The position numbers were made by a program, and so were the translations under genes. The notes beneath the pieces are model-generated. The model saw only the letters and a program-made list of their open reading frames with translations, had not been told where the DNA came from and made no database searches. Shown piece by piece: positions 47,691 to 59,229 of a stretch of DNA of 64,000 nucleotides. Source of the stretch: Apostichopus japonicus (taxonomy: Eukaryota; Echinodermata; Holothuroidea; Aspidochirotida; Stichopodidae); the NCBI RefSeq assembly GCF_037975245.1, contig NC_092581.1, positions 8,213,501 through 8,277,500 on the forward strand, read 5' to 3'. Position 1 is the first letter of the stretch. The number at the start of each line of letters is the position of its first letter.

Positions 47691-50600
47691 AATTGGCAGT
47701 TTTCAGTTTTGATAGTCAGTTAACTGCTGCTTACAGTTTGTCTATGTAGGCAGAAATAATTGGATTATGTCAATATTTACTCTTCTTCTGCAATTTTCCC
47801 TCCTCTACCATTGTATTTGTTCTTCTAGATTAGTTAATCTTCTTCAGTTTGACACGTACCACCCACCCACCTCATGCACCCACCCACCCATAGCCAGTTC
47901 ATTTCTGCTTCCTCCCCTAATCTACCCCTCAGGAGATCACCCAACACCATATTTTGTTTTGATTTTACACCCTACTGTGTTGTGCAATAGGAATCCTGTA
48001 CCTTAAAGCTATATATTTCGTTGGATTGTAATTTAGTTTGGTTCTGACAAATAATTTCACCCCTCACAATTTGGATAGGATATTTAGCATACCTCTTTGT
48101 TGTGAGATTTTCATACAACAGATTGCAAGCCATTCATTGTTATATATAATCTTACTACGTTGAACAAAAAACAGATTACACATGTATACTCAGTTAAATT
48201 TCAACATTTAATAATCCTCAAAATGTGTTAGTTTCAAACCAGACTGTAAACTGAAAAATTATGTTTAATTGAAGTAATGTCAAAACTACAACTGACCACC
48301 ACTATTACTATTATTAGTGTTATCACTACTCTGTCAGTCTAGACTACCATACTGTACATATGCATACACTGTTACATGTGTCTGTGTCGGTGTGTACCAT
48401 TCATTCACTACCAAAAATAAGCCTGCAGCTGTTGATCATAAAGATGAAATTGTTAGTCTGATTCTGAATTTTAGTCAACCAAATTCCTGCTTAAAGAATA
48501 TCTTGAGTCAATCTTTTTGATAGTTTTTAAGTTTTAATCATTTTAACAATTGTAAGGTGTGATTCTTATGGTTGATCCCCACGTTACCTTTCTATGCAGT
48601 GTATTATAACATAGATTCAGACTACTCTTTTATTCTCCTGGTCATCTTCATTTAGTATGCATCCCTGTTATATTTTGTTGCATAGAGTTAGGGAGAGCAA
48701 AGTCATTGTAAAAAATCCCGGCAAAAGTGTTCGCAATGATTTTCTTTTTGAAATCGTGAGGAAGTTTGACGATTGTTTATACTCCTGCTGCAATTCATGA
48801 AGATTTCCATGTGTTCTGTCACATCAGATATGCATAGCTGTGAAAGCAATTATCACATCTCACCAAACTTGGGAGCTAAATGGAGCATGGGATTTCACTG
48901 TTCTATAGAATGATTTGTCATAGCAAAAAAAAAACAGAGAGAGAGACAGATGACAAGCTAATTGGTTCATAGGATACTTTTTAGAAAGAAAGAAGAAAAA
49001 TCCAAAATTCATCAGATTTTTTCTTTAACTTCTTACGCAGGGATATTAACTTGTGTTATCCTGTGTGTGAGTTCATTCTCTTCCTGTTATTAACTTCAAA
49101 GCCAGGAATTGTGCAAATTTTGTTCTCTGGAAACTACCTAGCTATCAGAAATGTCCTTTCAGATCAAGAGCATAAACTTTTATGAATGGAGTGTTTGTAG
49201 TAAAAGTTTATAACCTTCTCATAGCTTCTGCTGGGTGCAGTATTGGACATTATGCTGTCATGGGTATGTTAAGTGTCAAGTTGTTACATTATGAAGTAAA
49301 CTCTGCAACCATGCAAGACATAATTAATGAATTAACTGTTTACCAGTTGTATGACTGGTTTGGGAACTTTCCATTAATGGAGAGATCAGAAAGTTTAAGG
49401 AATACAGTCAATTGCCACTCCTAAATATAAAGCTGTGGTATGGCTGGTTTGTGTTGTATAGACTGACAGAGAAACAGTAGTCATACTTGAAAAAACAGTT
49501 CAGAGGTTTCACATGTAATTTGAGCTTTACATTTTTATGTTTGCTCCAATGAGAATAAAAAACACCCCTGATATATATATTCACTGTTTACAATGACTCA
49601 GTTTTACCCAGCTCTGCTAAATGGTAGCAATAAAACCAGCATCAACTACTACTAGCCTGTAAACCAGAGAGGATTTATCCCACAAATATCACTCTCTAAA
49701 AGTGCAAGCTAGGGGTCACCTTGTTTTTGCACAAACACAACAGCTTCAAGGAATGGAATTCTCCCAGAAACACAGACTTAATATGTTTTATCAGGAGAAC
49801 ACCAGCCTGAAAAGCTTCGCCCCGAGGGGTTTAATCAGCAGTCCGGTGCCTTTTTTTTTTGGAAGGAGGAGAGCAATTATGACCTTGGCCCAAAAAATAA
49901 TTAAGAACTTTATAATACAAAGAGCTACTGTGATGTTGATGATGATGATGATGATGTTCGGTAGCTTGCGTCACGATTGGAAAAGAGCTTGTTAAGAAAA
50001 ATGGCGGTTGCTGCTGTCGCCACCGACACACTATTGGATGTGTCCTACTTTGTGTATTAGAGTGTGAAGTGAGTGGGATTGAAAATCTTACTACAGTGGT
50101 GTGAAAGATGTATCTTAATTACATATTGGATCCTGGGGTAGAGAGATGGATTGTAGTGTGAATGAATACATAGTTGTTAGGGGGTTTGTCACATGCATGC
50201 AAAACTTTATTTTTATTGTTAATGACATCGAAAGCAGCTGGCTGGGGTTTCATTTTCTAAAATTAGAGACATATTTCACTTTCCACAAAAACTCCCTGAA
50301 GGGATTAACCAGTACCTTGTACTAAATGGACAAACTTTGTTTTTTCCTCGTCACAATTAGAAGATTTTAGAGTTTTGTAAATAACTGTACAAGTTGAACA
50401 TAGTAACATCATTGATCAATCCTTGATAATTATATGCAAAAGCAGGCTAGACATAGATACAGTGAACAGAACTGGTTGCAATCTCATTGGGATACCAGCA
50501 GTAAGTGTTGATTGTTATTTGAAAGTTTTGTCAACGTTTGCTGAGGTTTAAACTTTCAAGCATCTTTTGTGATGCAATAATACATATTTTGCATAGATGT

Positions 50601-51189
50601 GGAATATGTGGAATATATGGTAAATATGGTATTTTGTAAGCTTGACCTGCTGTATTAAAAATCTGTGTTTGTTGTAAAATTAAAGGAACCAAATTGACCA
50701 ATTAAAGTGTGGGAAAATATACCATGATCACAGACAGTAGGGAAGGAGAAGTGTAGTGAAGGGTGGCGGTGATTGGGGAAGTGAAGTTTATTTGAATTTG
50801 TTCATGGTGCAGTGAGTGGGTATTAGATTGAACATGTTGACATGAAAAGTTTTTCCAAGTAGATGGATGGATTAGTTGTTAGTTTCATAACTTTTGGCCA
50901 TAAATTAGGTTACACATAGATAGGTGGTTTGCTGGTCTAAGTACCTACTGTTGGTTGTTGGTCAAATAACCAGTGTTAACCTTTGCATTGACAGTAATGC
51001 CAAAAAAAGAGAAAGAAGGATACATTTTGAGCAGCCTACGTCTAGAATATACAGTATATTCATTACAGTACATTCAGCTTGTGTGCTATTTTATATCTGT
51101 AACTGCTATTTCTGTTTGCATATGACCTCTCAAACTTTATGTATTTAGTTTATCTCACCAACATAACAGGCAATTGAAAGTTATATCAC
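47691..51189. other. Non-coding DNA with small simple repeats
   Basis: CACC-rich stretch at 47868-47896 and a GAT repeat at 49932-49955. A short frame beginning at the ATG of 'aaaaATGGCGG' (about 50000) is preceded by 'gcgtcacgattgg' and reads MAVAAVATDTLLDVSYFVY before a stop; this might be a first exon but is unsupported. Nothing else recognised. Confidence 0.45.
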
Positions 51190-52500
51190 TAGCCTAAATA
51201 TGAATGCTATTTGGTTTGGATGCCGAAGGGTCAGTAAAAGTAACCTTTTCTATCATGCTGGTGTGTATGTATGCATGTGTGTGTATGTGATGGCTAGGTT
51301 GTAACAGGATAGCTCAACAACCACAAGTTGAATCAATGTAATACTATGTAGGTAGATGCCCACGATGTGTAGATGTGCCCACTGCCCAATGATTTGTCCC
51401 AAACATGAATAATAATGATTGGGCGGGACCTATCATAAAGTTTTCAAAATGTCAATATCTCTTCAGCGGTATGTCTGATTAGTTCATAACATTGTATGGT
51501 GATGTAACTACATAGTAAGTACATGTTTTTTTGCAACAACAAATTTTTCCTCATTTGATATGCATGAGTGGGTGAGGCTTAAAGGGAGATCATCAAAAAC
51601 AGCTTGTAAACACAATATCTCAACAAACATAGTTGAATCAATGTCATACTTTGTAGGTAGAATCCCCATGATATGAAGATATGCTTTATTGTTTTTGGTT
51701 CCATCTCATGAATATTAATGAGTGGGTGGGGCTTAACTTAAAATTCTTAAAATGTCAATATATCTTCAACCCTATGTCCTATTTAGTTTATATTTGGTAT
51801 GGTGATGTAACTACCACAACAACCACAAGATGAATCAGTGTCATACTTTGGCCCAGTGATGAGTAGATTGTGTTTGGCTCCCAAATGAATATTAATAAAT
51901 GGGTGGGACTCATGTAACATTTGGCTCATACTGGTATGGTGATGTTGGTACATAGTAAGCACATTTTCATGAAGTCTCCAACTTTATGTCATTAATATTC
52001 ATCAAATAGTAAGAAAAGGCTTTTAAACACATGACAAGAACCAAATGTTCAATGGTTTTCATCCTTATAATATTAGGTTCGTCACACCACATTCATACAA
52101 TCAACCGTGATGTTTTTTGTATACATATCATGAATATTAACCAGTGAACATAACATTCGTAATCAGATTTCCCTGACATAGTATGTCTAATTAGCTTTAT
52201 ACATGTACTTGGATAATATAATATAAGTATGCTAATGAGCATAAGTATGCTAATGAGATCATAAAATTTGACATCATTAATATTCATACATGTATCTTTC
52301 TTATACTATGTCACCAAATAGACTTTGTCAACATGATAACTGATTCCTGGTACCTATCCTTATATATGTTGCCACATTAGTCAATAGATTAATCCTTCTT
52401 CAGTTTGGTTTGTACAAGTACATGAATATAACATGTATGGCTCACCACACTATAAACATGTTTGGGCATCGGAACCACTAAACATTTTCGTTTTCTGTTT
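51190..52500. repeat. Dispersed repeat, copy 2 (more than 1 kb)
   Basis: Second copy of the family at 34630-35960 in the same orientation, with the same series 'ctcaacaaccacaag', 'aatcaatgtcatactttg' and 'atgaatattaatgagtgggtggggctta' repeated several times, then the unique 3' part ('gacaagaaccaaatgttc', 'gactttgtcaacatgataactgattcc'). Diverged by substitutions and indels. Confidence 0.75.
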
Positions 52501-53860
52501 GGTGTCTGGTCATGAACAATGCCAAGAAAAGTTGACCCAGTTTTCTCCTTTTTGATTCCTTCTAAGTTTATTATATTCATCATTCATCTTACAAAAATTG
52601 ATTAGATGACATTTGAAATAAACACCTGTTTGTAGTAGTCTATGGTGATTTAACATTCATGACTATAGAGATTGGAGTTATGTACATCAGTAACATGACT
52701 GTTTGATGAAGGACCGCAACAAATGTATCCTTTTGTCTGGTAAACTAGTTCTTCAGTGGAATTTATCGGGGAGGAAATAGGTAATTGGAAAATGTGAAAT
52801 GTAAACAGCTGATGTGGAATAACTTTCTCATTTGATGGCAAAGAGAACAGACAGGAGACGGAGCTGGGGTGTATCAAGCTTCATCACTTCTCAGACACCC
52901 CTCCAGGTGTTCCAGATACAATAGTATAGTAGTGGACGCTCGCATTATAAGATGAAGTATTACATTCTTCCCATCAGAATGTACAATGGAGAAATCACAA
53001 GATGGTGGATGGAATTGTTAATGTGATACAACCTTGGATACTCCTCACACTAACTACTGTACATCTACTCAGTTTGGATGAATAAATGTAACTGGTTGAA
53101 TTGAAGTTATTGCTTAGTAGTCCAATACAGAAAGCATGGTTTGGCATTTGCAACCCTGTGAAGTACTTTCTGCCTTAGATGGTATAATTACTAGTCACAT
53201 GTGATTATAGTGAACTGAAGCAATTATGTTTTAGGGTCTATAACTTTGCAATTTTAACTGGCAAGGATGGTCTATTATTGTGCCATATTCTAACTCAAAA
53301 TATAGCATTTTAGTTATAAATTAATGATATTGATATGATTGTTTAATTTATTCATAGTACTGAAATATTAAAAAACACTACTATAAAAAAAAGAAACAAG
53401 GTCAGCTCACACTTGCAGAGCTGTACCAATAGACAACCTTTTGAAACTGAGCATATATAATCAATGATTTATATGTACAGAGATATGAGACTGTTAAAGT
53501 TGGCTACCAGACCATAGCAGATCATTTACGATAGAAAAGGGGAAAACAAAGTTCTTTCCCTGTTTTTGTCATGTTGACCATGATGACATGATATCTCACA
53601 CCACAGAAGGTATGATTGCCTATCCAAGCAAGGTTTGTATTAAGCAGATGTGAGCTCCCAGTTTCCCATCAGAGACCAGGATGATGATGTGAATCATCAT
53701 CTTCTGTACTTGTCTCTCCCCTGTCCTTGTCATCCTCTTCTCCCTGGGATCTGCGATGAGCTGGTTGTATGTGTAGCGGTAGGACGGGAAGGAAGTTATT
53801 CCCACGTGGTACTTTTACTGAGCAGAGTGGTGTACATTTCGTTATTATTAGTACATTAAT
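52501..53860. other. Non-coding DNA, nothing recognised
   Basis: AT-rich; the small minus-strand frames (52389-52877, 53620-53805) lack recognisable motifs. Confidence 0.45.
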
Positions 53861-53863
53861 TTA

Positions 53864-54271
53864 GAAGATGAAGACGCTGATGATGATGATGATCGTTCAG
53901 CTTCTGCTTCAGTGAGGGAGACAATTATCAGAGAGGGTGATGGATGATAGAAAGAGCTGGGAGTTGTTCTTGCATGAACATCAGCCTTGGTTGTCAGTTT
54001 GTTCAATCATCGTCACTGGAGCTACTGCTGCGGGAGGAGAAGAAGAAGCAGAAAGTTGATGCAGCAAATTGGAGATTATCTGATAACATGCTTGCCATTC
54101 TTGATTCGTCACCGATTCCTGGCAAGTAGGCCTATCTCGATGACTACTCCTGGAATCTGGACCAAGTTCAAGTTGACATGTGGCTTAAACGGGAAATAGA
54201 TCGAAATGAAGGAGCAGTCTTGCTACTGTTTCGTTTGGATGTTTTATTATCTGCATTTGAAAAGAACAGGT
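53864..54271 (+). other. Coding-like segments of an unknown gene (possible exons or pseudogene)
   Basis: Not recognised. A short acidic stretch (EDADDDDDRSASAS) lies between a possible acceptor (ttag at 53864) and a possible donor (GTGAGG at 53912). After a second possible acceptor (ttgtcag, about 53997) the frame reads a hydrophilic, coding-like sequence (LELLLREEKKKQKVDAANW, LSDNMLAILDSSPIPGK), meets one TAG at 54127-54129, and continues open for about 55 further codons (LDDYSWNLDQVQVDMWLKRE.., LLSAFEKN) to a strong donor AG|GTGTAAG at 54269/54270. The single stop could be a real exon end (GGCAA|GTAGGC), a mutation, or show that this is not coding. No domain known. Confidence 0.25.
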
Positions 54272-54868
54272 GTAAGACAGGAAAGAAGATAACAGAATGA
54301 GATGAAATTACTGAAAGGAATAAATTGAAATTAGAATCCCTGCTGTACTGTGATGATCTGTCTGTTTTGAAGCACTGACCTTATTAGCACCACATGAGGG
54401 GTCAGGTGTATGTTCCTACATAAACAGTCAATGTTTATGGCTACATGGAAATGGCGCCGATGCTTACAACACTTAGATGCTTAGAACACGTACTATTATC
54501 AACATTTAGGAATGGCAGGACATTTTGCAGTCTATTTATCTCACTTAATAAAAAACAAAACATGATTTTTTAATTCAGGGTTTTGATTCGGTTTCTATGG
54601 CAAAAAATGCGATTATCACATCTTCGTACAAGCCAAATTTAATAATTAATTATTTGTTAATAAATATACTGAAAAGAAAGCAATGATATTGAGGATGAGG
54701 AGAATGGTTGACTCTAAAATTTGAAGTTTCTAATATTTTAAGCATAACAGCTGTTGAGGTTTGCAGGTTCACAAAATGAATGAAATCAATCAAATAGTCC
54801 TCCATTCGTCATACTGCTTGTTTTTTTTCTCTTTTTTTTTCTCATCATTGTTTGTATTTCACGATTCA

Positions 54869-54907
54869 CCCTCTGAAGAAGATCCTGCTAGGATCGAAAC
54901 GTCAGGC
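54869..54907 (+). ncRNA. Hammerhead-like motif, possible Penelope-type relic
   Basis: CTGAAGA (54873-54879), a five-base-pair stem GATCC/GGATC with loop TGCTA (54881-54895), then GAAAC and GTC (54896-54903), flanked by CCT/AGG that can pair as a first stem. This resembles the hammerhead core CUGANGA...GAAA...UH with a minimal third stem, as reported for Penelope-like retroelements. An extra A at 54880 between core and stem departs from consensus. No retroelement coding sequence is nearby, so a decayed copy or chance is possible. Confidence 0.35.
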
Positions 54908-56401
54908 CCACATACTTTTTACATATTCTCTTAAACGTCCAGGCTCTTCAGTGGATAAGCAGTTTGCTAACAGTTTATTATTATTTGTATTTTATATTGC
55001 GGCAGACAGTTTTTATTAGCGATATTTATCAAAATGGATATTAACATGATGCATCCCTCTTGTGTCACATTCAGCAGTGGCTCAGCACCATATCAAACCC
55101 ACAGAATGTGGCTGCCTTTTTCAGCATCGCCTGGAAACATAGTATTGAACGTGATCTGTCTCTAGAATCGTACCATTAATCAAAGTTTCGCGCCCATTTT
55201 GACTATTTCTCAAGGTTAGTTACCAGCAAGTAATTGATGTATCCATTCTATCATCAATAGTTTTTGTCCAGAAACATTTTGTTAGTAATGTATGTAGGCA
55301 CATGTTATAAGCAAATCGAAATATTCATTGTCCTCATAATCCTTCACGTTTGTGTTGAGATATAAGGCCAATATTCCATTTTAATGAAGTAGAAAAGCTA
55401 TTTTTATTTCATTAAGATGTAAATAAATAGTACTTGGTATATCAAGAAAGCCTTTCTCGTTTCGCAAATAACTCGCAAAGCTGTTTTTCCCCACTTGTTT
55501 GCCGGTATTTTTCTTACAAACATCAGAAATTTTTTGCTTCCTGCAGTAAGAGTCTGGGAAGTAATGGAATACCTGGTTAAGCTCTCCCAGGGTTTGTCTA
55601 CATATTGCGTGCGGACTTTACCTGTCGCCCTTTGTCCTCCTGTCAGGAACTGCCGCAGGGTGCATGGCCCTCTACAATAGGTTAAAAGGCAAAAGAGTTG
55701 TGTTCTTCTTTGTGAATACTCAACAAGTGTATCAAGAAAGGTGCAAAGGATCACCCGACAAGAAAGCATAGGTGCTATGTGGCGGCATTTTCAAATGAGA
55801 GAGGGAAATATCGTAACAAGAAGGTTATATGTGTTTGTGGGTTTGTTGACTGCAAAATTGATACATTCTAAATATTTGAAACAGTATCTTTATTACCTAT
55901 GACGGTGTATCTAGCCAGGATATTTGTGTGGGGTCTAAGGACAAAACCTCCCATTAGGATCTCAGCTTTATGGGGGGGGGTGGGGGAGGGGCAAGACAGG
56001 CCAGGTATGAGGCACCTTGAAGCCTTGGCACAAAGCGGAACCATCTTCTTTATAGAGCATTTTATGAGAGAAATGTCCCTTTCAAGTTTAAGAGCATAGG
56101 ATGACTGTATGTACACCTGTAAAAAATGATTCGCCAACTTTGGTTTTGCCCTCTACTTCTTCAACTTAACGGACGCCTTTTTGTCTCATAGTTTAAAAAA
56201 TCACAGCTTTATATATTTAAGGTGCTTTTACTTTCTGCTGGTGTGAATTTATTGCAAAATGATGAGTGTTACTTATTAAGGAATTACTATTTGAAAATAC
56301 ATAATCTATTTCTACGTATTTCAACAAACCTGTAGCATTGTTTATTCTTGACCTGTGTAATATCTGTAGATTATGATGCAGAAACAAAACATGGAGAATA
56401 T
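54908..56401. other. Non-coding DNA, nothing recognised
   Basis: A minus-strand frame of 121 codons at 55404-55769 has no recognisable motif, and the plus frames over it are similar. A G-rich run at 55972-55991 could form a quadruplex. Confidence 0.45.
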
Positions 56402-57730
56402 CTGTGTGGTTAGTTTGGTTTCATACATTGGTATGTTGTCTTTCTCCTTGATGGTGGATGTTGCCTTTCTGTGTGGTTAGTTTGGTTTCATACATTGGTA
56501 TGTCTTCCTCCTTGATGGAGGATGTTGCCATTCTGTGTGGTTAGTTTGGTTTCATACATTGGTATGTTGTCTTCCTCCTTGATGGAGGATGTTGCCTTTC
56601 CGTGTGGTTAGTGTGGTTTCATACATTGGTATGTTGTCTTTCTCCTTGATGGTGGATGTTGCCTTTCTGTGTTGTTAGTTTGGTTTCATACATTGGTATG
56701 TCTTCCTCCTTGATGGAGGATGTTGCCATTCTGTGTGGTTAGTTTGGTTTCATACATTGGTATGGTGTCTTCCTCCTTGATGGAGGATGTTGCCATTCTG
56801 TGTGGTTAGTTTGGTTTCATACATTGGTATGTTGTCTTCCTCCTTGATGGAGGATGTTGCCTTTCTGTGTGGTTAGTTTGGTTTCATACATTGGTATGTC
56901 TTCCTCCTTGATGGAGGATGTTGCCATTCTGTGTGGTTAGTTTGGTTTCATACATTGGTATGGTGTCTTCCTCCTTGATGGAGGATGTTGCCATTCTGTG
57001 TGGTTAGTTTGGTTTCATACATTGGTATGTTGTCTTCCTCCTTGATGGAGGATGTTGCCTTTCTGTGTGGTTAGTTTGGTTTCATACATTGGTATGTCTT
57101 CCTCCTTGATGGAGGATGTTGCCATTCTGTGTGGTTAGTTTGGTTTCATACATTGGTATGGTGTCTTCCTCCTTGATGGAGGATGTTGCCATTCTGTGTG
57201 GTTAGTTTGGTTTCATACATTGGTATGTTGTCTTCCTCCTTGATGGAGGATGTTGCCTTTCCGTGTGGTTAGTTTGGTTTCATACATTGGTATGGTGTCT
57301 TCCTCCGTGATAGAGGATGTTGCCATTCTGTGTGGTTAGTTTGGTTTCATACATTGGTATGTTGTCTTTCTCCTTGATGGTGGATGTTGCCTTTCTGTGT
57401 GGTTAGTTTGGTTTCATACATTGGTATGTTGTCTTTCTCCTTGATGGTGGATGTTGCCTTTCTGTGTTGTTAGTTTGGTTTCATACATTGGTATGTTGTC
57501 TTCCTCCTTGATGGAGGATGTTGCCATTCTGTGTGGTTAGTTTGGTTTCATACATTGGTATGTTGTCTTTCTCCTTGATGGTGGATGTTGCCTTTCTGTG
57601 TTGTTAGTTTGGTTTCATACATTGGTATGTTGTCTTCCTCCTTGATGGAGGATGTTGCCTTTCTGTGTGGTTAGTTTCGTTTCATAAATTGGTATGTTGT
57701 CTTCCTCCTTGATGGAGGATGTTGCCTTTC
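56402..57730. repeat. 67-bp minisatellite with a trimeric higher-order unit
   Basis: About 20 units from CTGTGTGGTTAGTTTGGTTT to CTTGATGGAGGATGTTGCC. Unit types differ at 'tatgttgtctt' (67 bp), 'tatgtctt' (64 bp) and 'tatggtgtctt' (67 bp). The last type recurs at 56761, 56959 and 57157, exactly 198 bases apart, which equals 67+64+67. Confidence 0.95.
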
Positions 57731-59040
57731 TTGTATTGTTGTAGTTATGTACCATTCTGGGATTGTTGTTGGGTTTATTAAGCAGACCATCAGTGGTGAA
57801 CCTGTGCAATACTAACATTGGTCTACAGTAGGTTGCCATTACACGGTGCCAGTAGGCTTTCACTACCTGTGCAAACAGGATTACCTCGTTTCCATGGAAG
57901 GAAGTGACCAATTTGTTCTCCTTCCTCAGGTAACATGGTTAAAACACATGGAAGCCAGTGTAAGGGGTACTTCCCCTATACCAACCAACTTGAAGCCTAA
58001 AATAAATCAAGTTTTTAAGATGCTTTTAGATAACAAATAACTTAATTAGCATGTTATTAGAGCAGAGGCTTATTTTCCCACACTTTGAGAACAAAACAAA
58101 TTGTGTCACAGTAAGATAAACGGATGTACTAGGAAGTTTCAGTTCGAAGCGGAAGATTGTTAAAGGAGCAAGAATAAATGGGAGACGTTATTCTCTACTG
58201 CTACCAGAAAGTCAGGTTGGCGTATTATGACTTCGCATCGCAAATAATATGATTTCTTTATTGTTGTAGATCAGGCAGTGTATGTGGAAGTTATAATGGA
58301 CTTTAGAAGTACAATCACAAATTAACTGCACTGGTGATATAAAGATGCTAGAGTAGACCTTTGCTGCCATGAAATTGTGCCACAGAAACCCTTCTACCCC
58401 CACAGACCCCCACCATCCTCCACAGACCCCCACCGACCGCTAAATTTCCTAGTATCAATCCCCTCACCCCACCCAACATTCTAATCTTGCTGATAGTCTG
58501 GAAACAAAAAGACAAAATATGCTGGAATAACTGCGGGAAACTGTTTGCTGGAAGACAGAGGTTTGGTGATCGAATTGATGATGTAAATCTGTGGTATATG
58601 ATTCCCATGCATTGATTGGTGTAATCCAACCTTATAAGTAACCCAATTATTGTAGTAGAACAACAATCATGGAATGGCATAGTTGGCAACTTAAAGCAGT
58701 AATCAGGGTTTCATTCAGTTTCGAAAGAAGGAGAATTTGTACTGTACATGATGATGATGATGAGAAGGAACATTAATGTCAAAATCGATTTAAGAGTAAA
58801 GCCATTTAAGCAAGATGTTGTTGATATTTATGTAACAAGTCATATTAAATTGATAAGTTCTATGAGGCTGCTGATTCATTATAATTTCTAAACATAACTT
58901 CAAAGAAATGAAATTTCAAATGCAATAGTTATATTAAATCTCACCACTAGTGCATAAAAACTACTTTGTCTATAGAAATTGGGACCCTTAACCTGCTGCT
59001 TCTTTGCAATCTCTCGATCGAAGAAGACAAAGCACACTCT
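57731..59040. other. Non-coding DNA, nothing recognised
   Basis: Frames at 57615-58040 and 58212-58689 are short, and partly extend from the array. A small GAT repeat lies at 58751-58762. Confidence 0.5.
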
Positions 59041-59046
59041 GATACG

Positions 59047-59229
59047 AAATACAAATGTTTAATATGCTAGTCTATTTGAATTCTGCATAGTACACACTAT
59101 GCATCTTTAATGCCAAGCCTCTAAAACATAGTCTGCCAAATACAAATACAAAGTACAAATGTTATGCTAGTCTATTTGAATTATCTACAGTACACACTAT
59201 GCATCTTTAATGCCAAGCATAGTCTGCCA
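59047..59229. repeat. Two-copy tandem duplication, about 104 bp
   Basis: 'tacaaatgtt' then TATGCTAGTCTATTTGAATT, 'agtacacactatgcatcttt' and AATGCCAAGC occur twice (from about 59049 and 59153); 'catagtctgcca' ends both copies. Confidence 0.85.

Noticed and set aside
47845-47960. DIRS terminal relic
   Set aside because: CACC simple repeats and general C-richness explain the similarity.
55404-55769. 121-codon minus-strand frame as a gene
   Set aside because: No recognisable domain or splice signals, and the opposite strand is equally open.
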